Below, in pieces: positions 27,101-39,100 of a stretch of 64,000 bases of DNA; positions within the stretch are counted from its first letter, which is position 1; every line of letters starts with the position of its first letter. Source of the stretch: Sulfurimicrobium sp031426915 (GTDB lineage Bacteria > Pseudomonadota > Gammaproteobacteria > Burkholderiales > Sulfuricellaceae); NCBI GenBank assembly GCA_031426915.1, contig JASJPB010000012.1, positions 57,683 to 121,682 on the forward strand, given 5' to 3'. Both the position numbers and the translations under genes were made by a program. A model generated the notes under the pieces. The model saw only the letters and a program-made list of their open reading frames with translations, searched no databases and was not told where the DNA came from.

Positions 27101-30100
27101 ACGCTTCATCATTCCCGTCGAAGGCGGTAACTCCGCACCAGTTGTCAGCCTCATGGACGACATCACGCTCGGCGAAGGAGAGTTCCTCTCCCTGCCCGTG
27201 AGCGCCTCGGACGCCGACGGCGACCCGTTGACCATCACGCTGCGCAACCTGCCCGCCGGTGCCAGCTTCGACGCCGCCAGCGGGCTGTTGAAATGGACCC
27301 CGAGCTACGACCAGGCGGGCGACTACGAGAATGTCAGCATCGTCGTCAGCGACGGCAAGACCAGTAGCGTGCAGAGCTTCAACCTCCACGTCGAACAGGG
27401 CTACGCCCAGCCGGTGCTCCGCCCCATCCCCGCACAGACCCTGCGCGAGGGCCAGCGCTTCGCCCTGCAACTCGCCGGCAGCATGCCCGGCGGCCTAACG
27501 CAGGCCGATGGTCTCGCCGGAGCGAGCGGCTTTGCCGCCGCTCCCGGCGGGGATGCCCTTCACGGGTACACCACCATCACCCTGGAATATTCCGCCCGCT
27601 GGCTGCCCGGCGGCGCCACTCTCAATCCCGAGACCGGCTGGCTGGAATGGACCCCGGACCATAACCAGCACGGCGACCTTGCCGTGCCGATCACGCTGAC
27701 CGCCACGTACACCCCGGCGGACGGCGGCGACCCCATCACCACCTCGGTCACGCAAGACCTCCGGCTCACCGTCCTCAATACCAACGGCGCGCCTATATTC
27801 GCCCCAAGCGAAACCTGGCGCGTCCTCGAAGGCCAGCACCTGCAAGTGTCCGTGTTCGCCTTCGACCCCGACAACCCCGGCTTCGAACCCAAGATCCGCA
27901 TGTCGCCCCAGTCCCCGGCAATGGGAGGGGAGGGGAGTACCCCCACCGTCACCTACCAGGTCGACGGACTCCCTCCCGGCGCCGTGTTCGACCCCGAGAC
28001 CCTGGAAATCCTCTGGACCCCGGGCTATACCCAGGCCGGCACCTACCAGGTCACCGTCACCGCCACCGATGACGGCGACGGGAGCGGCACGCCCGTATCG
28101 AGCCAAATCACCCTCCCCATCATCGTGGAGAACGCCAACCGCGCGCCCATCCTGGGCGACATCGCCAACGCCTCGGTCGACAAGGGCGCCCAACTCGACA
28201 TCCCGGTCAACGCCATCGACCCGGATGGCGGAGAAGTCACCCTCACCGTCACCGGCCTGCCGCGCTTCGCTGCATTCACGCAGACCGGCAACGGCACCGG
28301 CATGCTCCACTTCGCCCCCGGCGCGAGTGATCGCGGCGACTACGAAATCACCGTCATCGCCCAGAACGACGGCGGCGGCGACCCCACCAAGGCACTCGCG
28401 ACCGCCACCCGCTTCGTCCTCTCCGCCGCCAGCCTGACCGAGCCGCCCCAGGTCTCGGTCGCCCCGCGCGTCGTAGCCGTCGCCGGCCAGGAAATCCGCA
28501 TCCCCATCCTGGTCGCCGACCCCGACCAGGACGCGCTCAACTACAGCGCCCAAGGCCTGCCTACCGGCGCCAAAATCGTACAGGACCCGCAATACGGCCA
28601 TGCCTGGATCGTCTGGACCCCCAGCGCCGCCCAGATCGGCAGCCACGACATCAGCCTGCAAGTGACCGACAGCGGCCTGCCGCCCGACAACGCCGGCATC
28701 ATCCTGCCCGACGACTTCGTGCCGCAGCCCAACACTGTCGTCACCGACCTGCGCATCGTCGTGCGCGCCAGCAACAGCGCCCCCGAAGTGCTGGCGGTAG
28801 GTTGGGCTGACGCAGGAAGCCCAACAATCGTGGCACCGGCATCGGCCACATCCGGTGCCACCCTCATCAACACCACCGAAGGCATCCCCCTCGCCGTCAC
28901 CCTGACCGTGCGCGACCCCGACTTCGACGCGCTCCACTGGAGCGTCACCGGCCTGCCGCCCGGCATGGTCATGGAACGCAGCGTAGGCGGTGACGGCCAG
29001 GAACAGCTCACCCTGCGCTGGACCCCCGGCATGCTCGCGGCGCAATCGTCCACCAACAGTGGCGCGGCCGGTGACGTCAATGGTATTTACCATCTCACCG
29101 TCACCGCCACCGACGGCACCGCCTCCGCCGTGCGCACCCTCGAACTCCAGGTCGCCAACACCAACCAGGCGCCCGTCCTCCTGCCGCTGCCGCTGCAACT
29201 GGTCTACGAAGGCGACACCCTGGGCTTCACCGTGCAAGGCGTCGACCCCGACGGCGACGCGCTCGCCCTCAACCTGGTGCGCGATGCCAACACCCCGGAA
29301 GATGCCCACTTCGATCCCAACACCGGCTGGTTCGAATGGACCCCGGACAGCAACACCGTCGACAACCTGAATATTGACAACGGCGTCTTCAACTTCAACT
29401 TCGAAGCCGGCGACGGCCAGCTCACTGCGCTGCGCAGCGTGCAAGTGCGCGTCCTCGACGCCAACCGCGCGCCCGAGATCTGGACCTCCAGCCACGCCGC
29501 CGTGGTGGGCCAGACCCTCAACCTGCCGGTCATCAAGGGGACAAATCCGTCCAACGGAACCGTGCCCGGCATCCTCGTTCATGACGCCGACGGCACCCCC
29601 CAAACCCAGGCACTCACCGTCAGCTTCGACAACCTCCCCGAAGGCGCCGTATACGACGCCCAATCCGGCCACCTGAACTGGACCCCCGGCCCCGGCCAGG
29701 TAGGCGACTTCATCGTCACCGCCAAGGTCTACGACGGTCACGACACCGTCACCCAAACCTTCACCCTGCGCGTCGCGGCGGAAGCCGATGCCCTCAGTCC
29801 GTCCATCGTCGTCGACCTCACCCCCGCCACGCCCATCCTCCCCGGCCAGACCGTGCTCGCCACGGTGCGCGCCGACAGCTTCGGCGCCATCGACCACCTC
29901 ACTGTCCAGGCACGCGGCCTGGATCAAAACGACCCCACCGCCTGGACCGACCTCACCCTCGACAGTGCCGGCCGCGTCAAGCTCACCCCCAGTGTGCCCG
30001 GCCTGGTCGACATCCGCGTCAGCGCCACCGACATCGACGGCTTTACGTCCACCCACATCCAGACCGTGCGCGTCAAGGACCCGCAAGACACCAGCGCCCC

Positions 30101-33100
30101 GGCGCTCACCTGGGGCGGCGCGCTTGCCGGCAGCGGCATGGAATCCATCCCCTGGACCGTCACCCAACCCAGCCTGCTACAAGCCAGGATCGGCGACCTC
30201 CAGCTCATGGGCTGGAAACTCCAGTTCGCCTTGGCCAACGGGGCAGGAGAGGGTGCGTGGATCACTATCGCCAGTCAAGATACCCCGGCCTCGCCAACGA
30301 GTGGCCTGCACGACCTCGCCACACTCGACCCATCCCTGCTCGCCAACGGCGTCTACCAATTGCGTCTCACCGCCTGGGACCTCGCCGGCCGCACCAGCGA
30401 GATCGACACCCGCGTCGTCATCGACTCCGCAAACAAGACCTTCGAGCAAGCCAGCGCCACCGATGGCCAATTCCAGCTCGGCAACCACACCCTGGCGCTG
30501 ACCCGGACCCTGAACAACGGGGCAGGGGACATGGGCAACTGGGAACTACCCATCCTCGACACCCGTCTTACCAGCGACCAGAACGCCACCGACGCCACGG
30601 GCGCCCTGGCTCCCTGGCGTGAAGGCGCAAAGGTATGGCTGCAAGTGCCGGTAGGTTGGGCTGACGTAGGAAGCCCAACATCGGTCTCCACCCAAAACTT
30701 GAGCTTCACCCTGGGCACCCTGACCGAATCCCTCGGCAGCCAGCCCGGCTCACCCACCGTCATCCGCCCGATCTTCAGCAACGGTGACGGCTGGACCCTG
30801 GAAGCAACGACACTTGGCACCCAAAACGGTCTCAACGCCCAGCCCCTCAACCTGCAACGCCAAGGCACGCGCCTTTACGACAAAGTCACCGGCCTGCCCT
30901 GGCAGCCGGAGGCCTACACCCTGACCGGCCCGGACGGCACGCGCTGGCAGCTCGACGCCCAGGGCAAGGTCACCGGCATCGGCTTCGCCGACGGCCAACA
31001 ATGGATCGTCTCCGACGCCGGCATTGTGGCGGTGACGGGCAACACCCAAGACCGCGTCGACTTCCTGCGCGACGCCCAAGGTCGAATCGTCCTGGTGAGC
31101 GGCAACGTAGCTGTCAGCTCTCAGCCATCAGCTCTCAGCTCACCGCTTTCAATCGCCTACCGCTACGACACCCAAGGTCGGCTCACCCTGGCGCGTGAAC
31201 TTGGCAGCAACGGCAGCGGCACGCAATATGGCTACCACGCCGATGGCAGTCTGATCACCGACCCCATCGCCGCCAATCTCGGCGCGGCTGTCAATTGGCT
31301 CAACAACGTCGCCGCGCCCAGCAACTCTTGGAGCGGCGCGCTCACCACAGGCACACCCGTCAACCTCGCCTACACCGTGCGCGAAAGCGAAATCGCCTCC
31401 ACCATCAAGACCCCCGGCGCGAAAGGCCGCGTGATCCTGTCCGTGGAAACCACGGGCAGCGACGTCCAACTCAACGCCACCGGCGCCACCGTCCTCGGCG
31501 CCACCCAAAGCGGCAACAAGACCGTTACCCTGCTATCCATCACCGAAGCTGGCATGAAGCTCCTGACCCTCACCGGCAGCGGCAACGCCGATGTCCACAT
31601 CACCATCGCCGGCGACCTGAACCGCGATGGCAGCATCGACGGTAGCGATGCCGCAGCGTTCGAACAAGCGCTGGCGGCCAACGACGCCAACGCGGACCTG
31701 GACGGCAATGGGACAGTCACGTCCGCAGACCGCCAAATCCTCTACGCCAACCACGGCTACCGCGCCAACGCGGCACCGGTTTCTCTCCCCTCCCCCGCGA
31801 GCGGGGGAGAGGGTGTCATCAAAACTCACACCGACCTCTCCGCCGGCGCCGGCCTCGACAGCATCGCCCAGGACCTCGAAGGCGACAGCGTCTTCTGGCG
31901 CGTCCTCGGCGCCACCCACGGCAGCGCGCGCCTCTCCGCCGACGGCCAGACCCTGCTCTTCACGCCCGAGACGGGCTACGCGGGCCAGGCCACGGTCACC
32001 GTGCAAGCCGACGACGGCTTTGCTGCCAGCGCCCCGATGGAAGTCGGCGTCGACGTGAGCGGCGCCAAACTGCTGGCGATCCGCCTTGATGCGCTGCCCA
32101 GCCTGCAACCCGGCCAGGCCGCGCAGCTGCACGCCGTGGCTGACTTCGAGGACGCCACCAGCGTCAACCTCGACGGCAACGCCGCCTACCTCGACGTGAG
32201 CGCGCTCGACATCGCCCCGCTCGGCTACCTGGGAACCAGCCCGCTCAACATCGACGCCAACACCGACACCCTCACCATCAAGACTCAAGGCTCCGCCCTG
32301 ATCCGCGCCAGTCATACCGATGCCGGCGGCCACACCGTCCAGGCCGTGACCGTCCTCAACACCGCGTCCGACGAGGCCGAGGTGTACGAAGTCCACACCG
32401 ACCTCTACCCCCACGCCCTCACCCTCGTCCCCAACGGCACACGCCAGATCAAGGTCGTCAACGCCGACGGCGGCGCCGACCCGATCTACCAGGACTACCC
32501 GGCAAGCACGCGCTTCATCAGCAGCGACGAGGCCATCGCCAGCGTCAGCGCCAGCGGCGTCATCACCGCCCACCAGACCGGCGAAGTCACCATCAGCGTA
32601 GTGCGCTTCGACAGCGACACCCAGGCCATCGGCCAGGACGATATCGCGCTCAACGTCCAGCAAGCCCAGGTCACCGACACTGACGACGCCACCCCGGCAC
32701 CGCGCAGCGTCATGGTCAGCGCCAGCCACGGCGGCGCCGTCAGCAGCCCGAGCGGCGAAACCGTCCTGATCGGCGCCGGCGCGCTGGCGCAGGACACCGC
32801 CGTCTCCATCGACCGCATCGACCTCGCCACCATTGAAGCCACCACCGGCATGCCCATGCCCGCACCCGGCGCCCTGCAAGCCGTCGCCGCCTTCCACCTC
32901 GAAATGGGCAGCAGCGACTACCCGGTGCAATTCGCCATCCCCCTGCAAGGCAACCCCGCCTTCGCAGCAGGCGACGAAGTCGTCTTCTTCCGCAAAGGCA
33001 CCGTCCTCACCGAAGACGGAAGCTTCCGCGACACCTGGTGGCTGGTGGACAACGGCTACATCGGCGCAGACGGCGTGGCAAGAACCGCCAGCCTGCCTTA

Positions 33101-36100
33101 CCCCGGCGCCACGGAGGAGGGCGACTACCTGGTCTGCACCCGGCTGCCCGGCGTCATCCCCAGCCACTTCGAATGCTTTACGGGCGCGGGCGAATGGCTC
33201 GACCTCCCCGGCCTCGCCCTCAGCCTCAGCGGCTCCATCATCAAATCGGTCATCACCGGCGAGATGATCAGCATCATCGCCTCACAAGCCACCACCGGCA
33301 CCGCCGCCAATTACCACTTCGGCATCCCGCATTTCGCCAAGATCGACCTGACCCAGGTCGCCCCCGGCGACACCTACCGCCTCGACCTCGGCCAAGTCCT
33401 CCCGCCCGTCGAAACCCCCTACGGCAACGTCACCCTGCCCAGCATCAGCAGCGCCACGGTGGATGAAACCACTGGCGACCTCAAGCTCACCCTAAACAAC
33501 GCCGACCCCGGCAAATTCAAGGGCGAAATCGCCGTGCGCGTGCTCTTCTCCGACGGCAGCACCAAAGACATCATGACCGTCGGCGGCGACACCACCGGCG
33601 AGCTCATCGTCCCCAACGCCAAGTTCACCAACAAGAAAGACAAAGTCTTCGCCCTGGGCAGCGTCCACTGGCAACTGGTGCGCAAAATCTCCACCGAGGA
33701 ATACTCCAGCGGCGAACTCAAGGGCGGCGATCCCATCGAATTCGCCGGCAACACCATCCGCATCGCCCCCAAGCCCGACATGGCCGCCGTGCTCACCCGC
33801 ACCGGCGTCGACTTCTACCGCGAAGGCGACCTCGCTTGCCAGCTCTCCCTGCTCGACAAACTCGGCACCCCCAACGACCTCGATTCCACCTACCTCACCG
33901 GCACCAAGGTCCAGCCCGTCGCCTTCTCCGGCGACCTCTCGCGCGTCTACGTCGGTGGCAACGGCACGATCTACGTCATCGACATGCTCACCTTCAAGCT
34001 CATCGACACCATCAAGGGCCTGGGCAAAAACATCACCAGCCTCGCTTCCAGCGGCAACCTGCTCCTCATCGGCGAAGGCTCCAATTACGGTGCCGGCCCC
34101 GGCAACTACCGCCTGCTGGCGATGGACATCAACCCCGGCAGCAAGAAGTACCACGACGCCAAACAGATACTCTCGCTCAAGAACACCGGCATCGAGGCAT
34201 CCACCTACGGCGTAGGCGGCATGACCCTCGGCCCCGACGGCAAGACCCTGGTCGTCTCCGTCCCCAAAAACGCCAACACCACCAGCCTCGGCGATATGAA
34301 GAAACGTGGCAACATCCTGGTCTTCGACCTCGACAGCCTCAACTTCGACACCGGCACCATCGACGCCCCGACCACCGCTCTTCTGCCGGACGACGGCATC
34401 AGCGGCAAGGGCGGACAAGTCATCAGCGCCACCAAGGACGCCGACCGCTACCTGATCGGCGACGTAGCCGACTTCGACCGTGGCCTCGCCACCCTGACCC
34501 TCATCCGCGACGCCAAGGGCAAGGTCACCAACGCCAGGATGAATGCGATCCGCATGAATCAACCCAGCGACAAGATCACCATCGACCGCCTCGACATCCA
34601 GCGCGCGCAAAGCGCCGTGCTGGTGACGAAGGGCGGCGTCGAATACGCCATCGTCGGCGACGACAACTACCACTTCCTCGACCCCTACTGGAAGGCGATG
34701 TATGAGGTACCGTATTTCCTCTACACCCCCTCCGGCGCGCCGATAGCCGTGGGCGGCAGCACCAACGCCAAGAAGGTCGCGGTGGGCGGCAAGCTAGGTA
34801 TCGTCAAAGACCCCTTCGGCAAGGACGGCGAGCCAGAGTTCATCGGCGCCACCCTACCGCTGGACGGCTACGGCATCGTCAACCTGGCGGTGTCGGAAGA
34901 CGGCAAGGTGCTGATCGGGCAGCTCAAGGGAGGATTCAGCGCCAATGTTGCCGACTTGAAACAGAAGGCCAACAAGAACGTGGCGTGGAATGTGGAGGAT
35001 TTGCTGACGGCGGTGCTGGCGGTGGAGGAAGAGGACAGGTTGAAGAAGCATGTCAAGCTGGACGAGAATGTGATGCAGGAGATACAGGCGCATACGACGA
35101 CGGCGGGGGCGGGGACGTTCTTTGATCCAGAGGATGTTCAGGTCTCTGCCGAAGGCAAGATGGGCGACGTGATCGGGATCAACCTCAAAGAACTCGCCGC
35201 CAAGCAGTTGCTGGTGCAAGAGGACAAGAAAAACAAAGTGACCGGCCCGAAGGCCTTCACCGATGCCGACGCCACCACGCCACTGGACAAACTGCCCAAG
35301 GAAAAGGCGGATCGCGTCCGCGTGCGGATGGACAAGCTGAAACACTTCGAGATCAATCCCAACGATCTGAAATTGCTTTCGGATCGAAACAGCGTCTGGA
35401 AACCGGCGCTGGAACTGGTCGCCGACAAGGATGGAAAAGAGCCTGTCTCGCGCCTGTCCGCAAAAGCTGACACGGCGGATGGCATCAAGGAAGCAAAGTT
35501 CAAGGAAAGCGGCATTCTGTTCTTTGCGCCGGTGATTACCAAGGAAGACGAAGACAAACTGCGCGCGGGAAAAACCCTGGACGAGAAGAACATGGGATTC
35601 TTCTTCACCTTCAAGGACGACACCGGTAAGAAAGACAGCAAAGGCGCGACCATCTTTGAGGACGGTAATGGCATCGGCTGGGTTACGGCCAAGGACTATA
35701 CCGCCACGGGCACCTTCTTCGGTGACAGGCCGCTGGATGATCCGGGGTATAGCAAGTTCCTGATCAAGAGCGAGGTCAAGGAGGGTAGCGAGGATCGCCT
35801 GGATGTGTATCGGGTCGAACAACGGTTGCGCTATCTCGGCTATGGTTTGGCATCAGCGGCGCTCAAAGGTGTGGGTGAAATCACTGTGAATGGCAAGCTG
35901 GACAGTAAGGAAGCCGCTGACCTGCGGTTGTTCGAGAAGGTGGTGAGATATGGGCAGGGTGCGACGACCGGGAAAGATGAAGCGACTGCGAATGCCAGCA
36001 ACAAGAATGCCTTTGCACAAGTAAAGGTCAGTGCTTCCTACAACGGCATCGATGGAACATATACAGTTGGACAGCCCACTGTTGTGAAATCTGGAGCGAC

Positions 36101-39100
36101 GAAGGCAGGCAAGAACTTGCAAGGACAAGCCCTCGCGGATGCAGTTGCATCCGCCAAGAGTACAGCCGAAGCTAAGGCCGTCGCGGCGGCAAAGAAAAAA
36201 GCCAAGGCGGACTACGAAAGGCAGGTCGAGGAATCCAAGAAATTCGACCCCGCCGCATTTGGTGCCGACGGCATTCTTGAAAACGACTCCAAAGTCGGCA
36301 GCGACGGCAAGAAAACCCTGGATTGGCTCAATGCCTTCAATGCGCCGCACTGGATGAAATACCAGCTCGGCAAAAATACCGCGCTGAGCGGCTGGGCTGA
36401 CCAGTCAAAAGGCAAGACCACGGGCACGAGCTGGGTCTATGACCTGATGCAATCGTCCCAGAAAGCCGCAACTGCGCAGGGCCGGGGGAAATCGGACGAC
36501 ACCAAACTATGGTTCAATGGCACAGGCGAACTGGGTAGCGTTTTGAATCTCGGGATCAATGAGAAATACATCTCTGAGGGCAACCAGAAGAAAATCGACG
36601 GCGATGAATACCTGTTTGGCCTGAGAGCGGATAACGGCGGCATAACCAGCATCCTCAATCCCAAGAGCTGGGATTACACCATAGCGCAAGCCTTATCCGA
36701 ACTGTTGCAAAATCCCAATCGAGCCAAAGGGGTAGATAGCACTAAAGGCGTTTTTGAAAACTCACAGGGCATCAATGACCAGAAAGAAGCCCTGAAGGAC
36801 TTTCTCTCGATCTATACGGCCATGCGTAGCGATGGCGTGAGCGGCAACGGCTCATGGGACGAACAACTGGGCTGGATTCGTTCGGCCGCCACAATGGACA
36901 AGCTGAAAATTATCCAGAAAGCGCTGTTTGGCGATGGCACGCAGGCGGGTGGCTTGATTGATGGTAGCAATTTGCTGCTGGGCGGGTTGGGGGATCATAA
37001 GGGTGGTATCGGGGCGAAGCTGACCAAGGAATCGCTTGGGGCGATCATGGGCGTCGATCCGGACGCGGTGGCCGATTGGGTGGACCCGATCAACGATGCC
37101 ATGCGTACATTCGACATCAGTACACCGAAGCGGCTTGCGGCGTTTTTGGCGAATGTTTATAAGGAAACGGGGCAGCTTAAGAAACTTGTGGAAAGTACAC
37201 ATTGGGATTTGAACAATCCTAAACAGCAAATCGGGAAATTCAAAGGAACAAGTGCCACGGCTGTCGCAGCTCGTGCACAGTATCTAGGATCATTAAGTAC
37301 GGATGATGCAAAGGCAGATTACGCATATGGGAATCGGCCTGATATGGGGAATACTCAGCTCACTGACGGCCATAAGTACAAGGGACGTGGGCTGATCCAT
37401 TTGACTTGGAAAAAGAACTATCAGGCGGCAACGGATGCGCTCAACTCTTTTTACGGTCCAGGTACCTATGACTTGGTGACAAACTACGAGACCGTGTCTT
37501 CTGACAAGACCGTTGCAGCCATGGCGGGCGCTTTTTTCTGGCAAAGCCCGAAAACGACGGCGATTGGAAAGAACTTGAACAGCGTTGTGGACAATCAAAG
37601 TTCTGACAATGAGGTAAATTTTAGGGAAACCGTTAGGGGAGTTGTCGGCAAAAAGGTGCCGCAGGAAGAAATCGACGGTAGGACCAAGCTTTGGCAAGGA
37701 ATCAACTCACTCGTCTATGACCAGAATGCCTACGGCAATATGAATGAAGTACTCAAGGCGCTTGGTATTACCACCAACCAGAAGAAAGATTACAACACCC
37801 AGTTCGGCATCACGCTCAACCGGCGTGTGGCGCAAGAGATTGTGCCATCCGGCGGAAACAAATTGCTGGCCGAGGAATCTGCCGGGACATCCGCTCTGTT
37901 ACCGGGCAACAATACGAACCTAGCTGCATTGCAGGAATTAATATCGGACTTCGATGTTCAACCAGGAGAAATTGACATGTTGTTTATGGATGCCATTGAT
38001 GATCTACCGCACCAATCGCCGCCCGTTCTTGTAGCGGCGGCGACAACGTCCTCGGCAGCACGGTCGCCTGGTAAATTGTATGGATCTTTGGGGGTTTGCT
38101 ACCCGGCCTCGAATGTCAAGGGAGCAGTTTCATCATTTGGTCCCGCCGACGCGGCTGAGTCAGTGTTTGCCATAAAAGAATACCCCTTGTATGAGAACGA
38201 CTACCCAGCTTTCGTTGAGTACAGTAAGACGTCGACCATTGAAGTGCTGCAGCAGCCTGAGCACGGAGATATGACAAGGAAGACTACAGCGCCAAAATTA
38301 TTCCAATACACGCCAAATACCGGCTACAAAGGCACCGACAAGGCCGTATTCCTCGTTACGCTGGGTGAGCACAAAGTCAAGGTGATCTATTTCATCAAGG
38401 TGATCGATACCGAGATGACTACCTATAACCACGAGGCGATCTACCGCAAATATTGCCCCAAACCCACTGAATGGCTGATCTCTTCGGAGCAAGGCGGGTC
38501 GCCGCTTTTGTCCCAATTCTTGGATTTTTCTGGCCTTTTGGGGCGGGTTAATCTGTCTTTTGCCGATCTCCCCGGCACCGCCGTAGCTCAAACGACAGGG
38601 GAGGGCGCCGACGGCTCCATCACTCTCGACACCAACGCAGCCGGCCACAACTGGTTCATCGACCAAACCCCCGCCGACAACTCCGAATTCCTCCCCACCA
38701 GCAACCCCAACCAATGGATCGCCAAAGCCGGCACCGAAGCCGCAGGCAAGATGGACCTCCTCTCCGTCCTCCTCCACGAATACGGCCACGCCCTAGGCAT
38801 CGAGCACAGCGCCGACGGCAACGACTTCATGGCCGCCACCCTCCAGCCCGGCGTGCGCCGCCTGCCCAGCAGCGAGGAATTCACCCTCATGGCTCAATTA
38901 GCCGGCCAAGCCCGGCTCGCCCTGGACGGAAACACCCCCGACGCCCCCAACCCAGCCCTGCCACTCAGCACCCTGGGCTTCGCCCTGCTCGGTCGCCTGC
39001 GCCGCACCGAATACGGCGGCTGGACCATACAAGCCGACAGCGCCAGCCTGTTGCCCCAATACCAGATCGCCATCAACCCGACATTGCAAAACGGCGCCCT

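Noticed and set aside
27916..27945. Purine-rich G-runs in the giant gene as G-quadruplex signals
   Set aside because: Only three usable G-runs occur in the best case and similar short runs are scattered in this GC-rich DNA.
10800..30167. Long open antisense frames opposite the giant gene (for example 10800-12287, 14880-17261 and 27495-30167, minus strand)
   Set aside because: They arise from the strong C-ending codon use of the sense gene, have unnatural Gly/Val/Arg-rich composition and no ribosome-binding sites.
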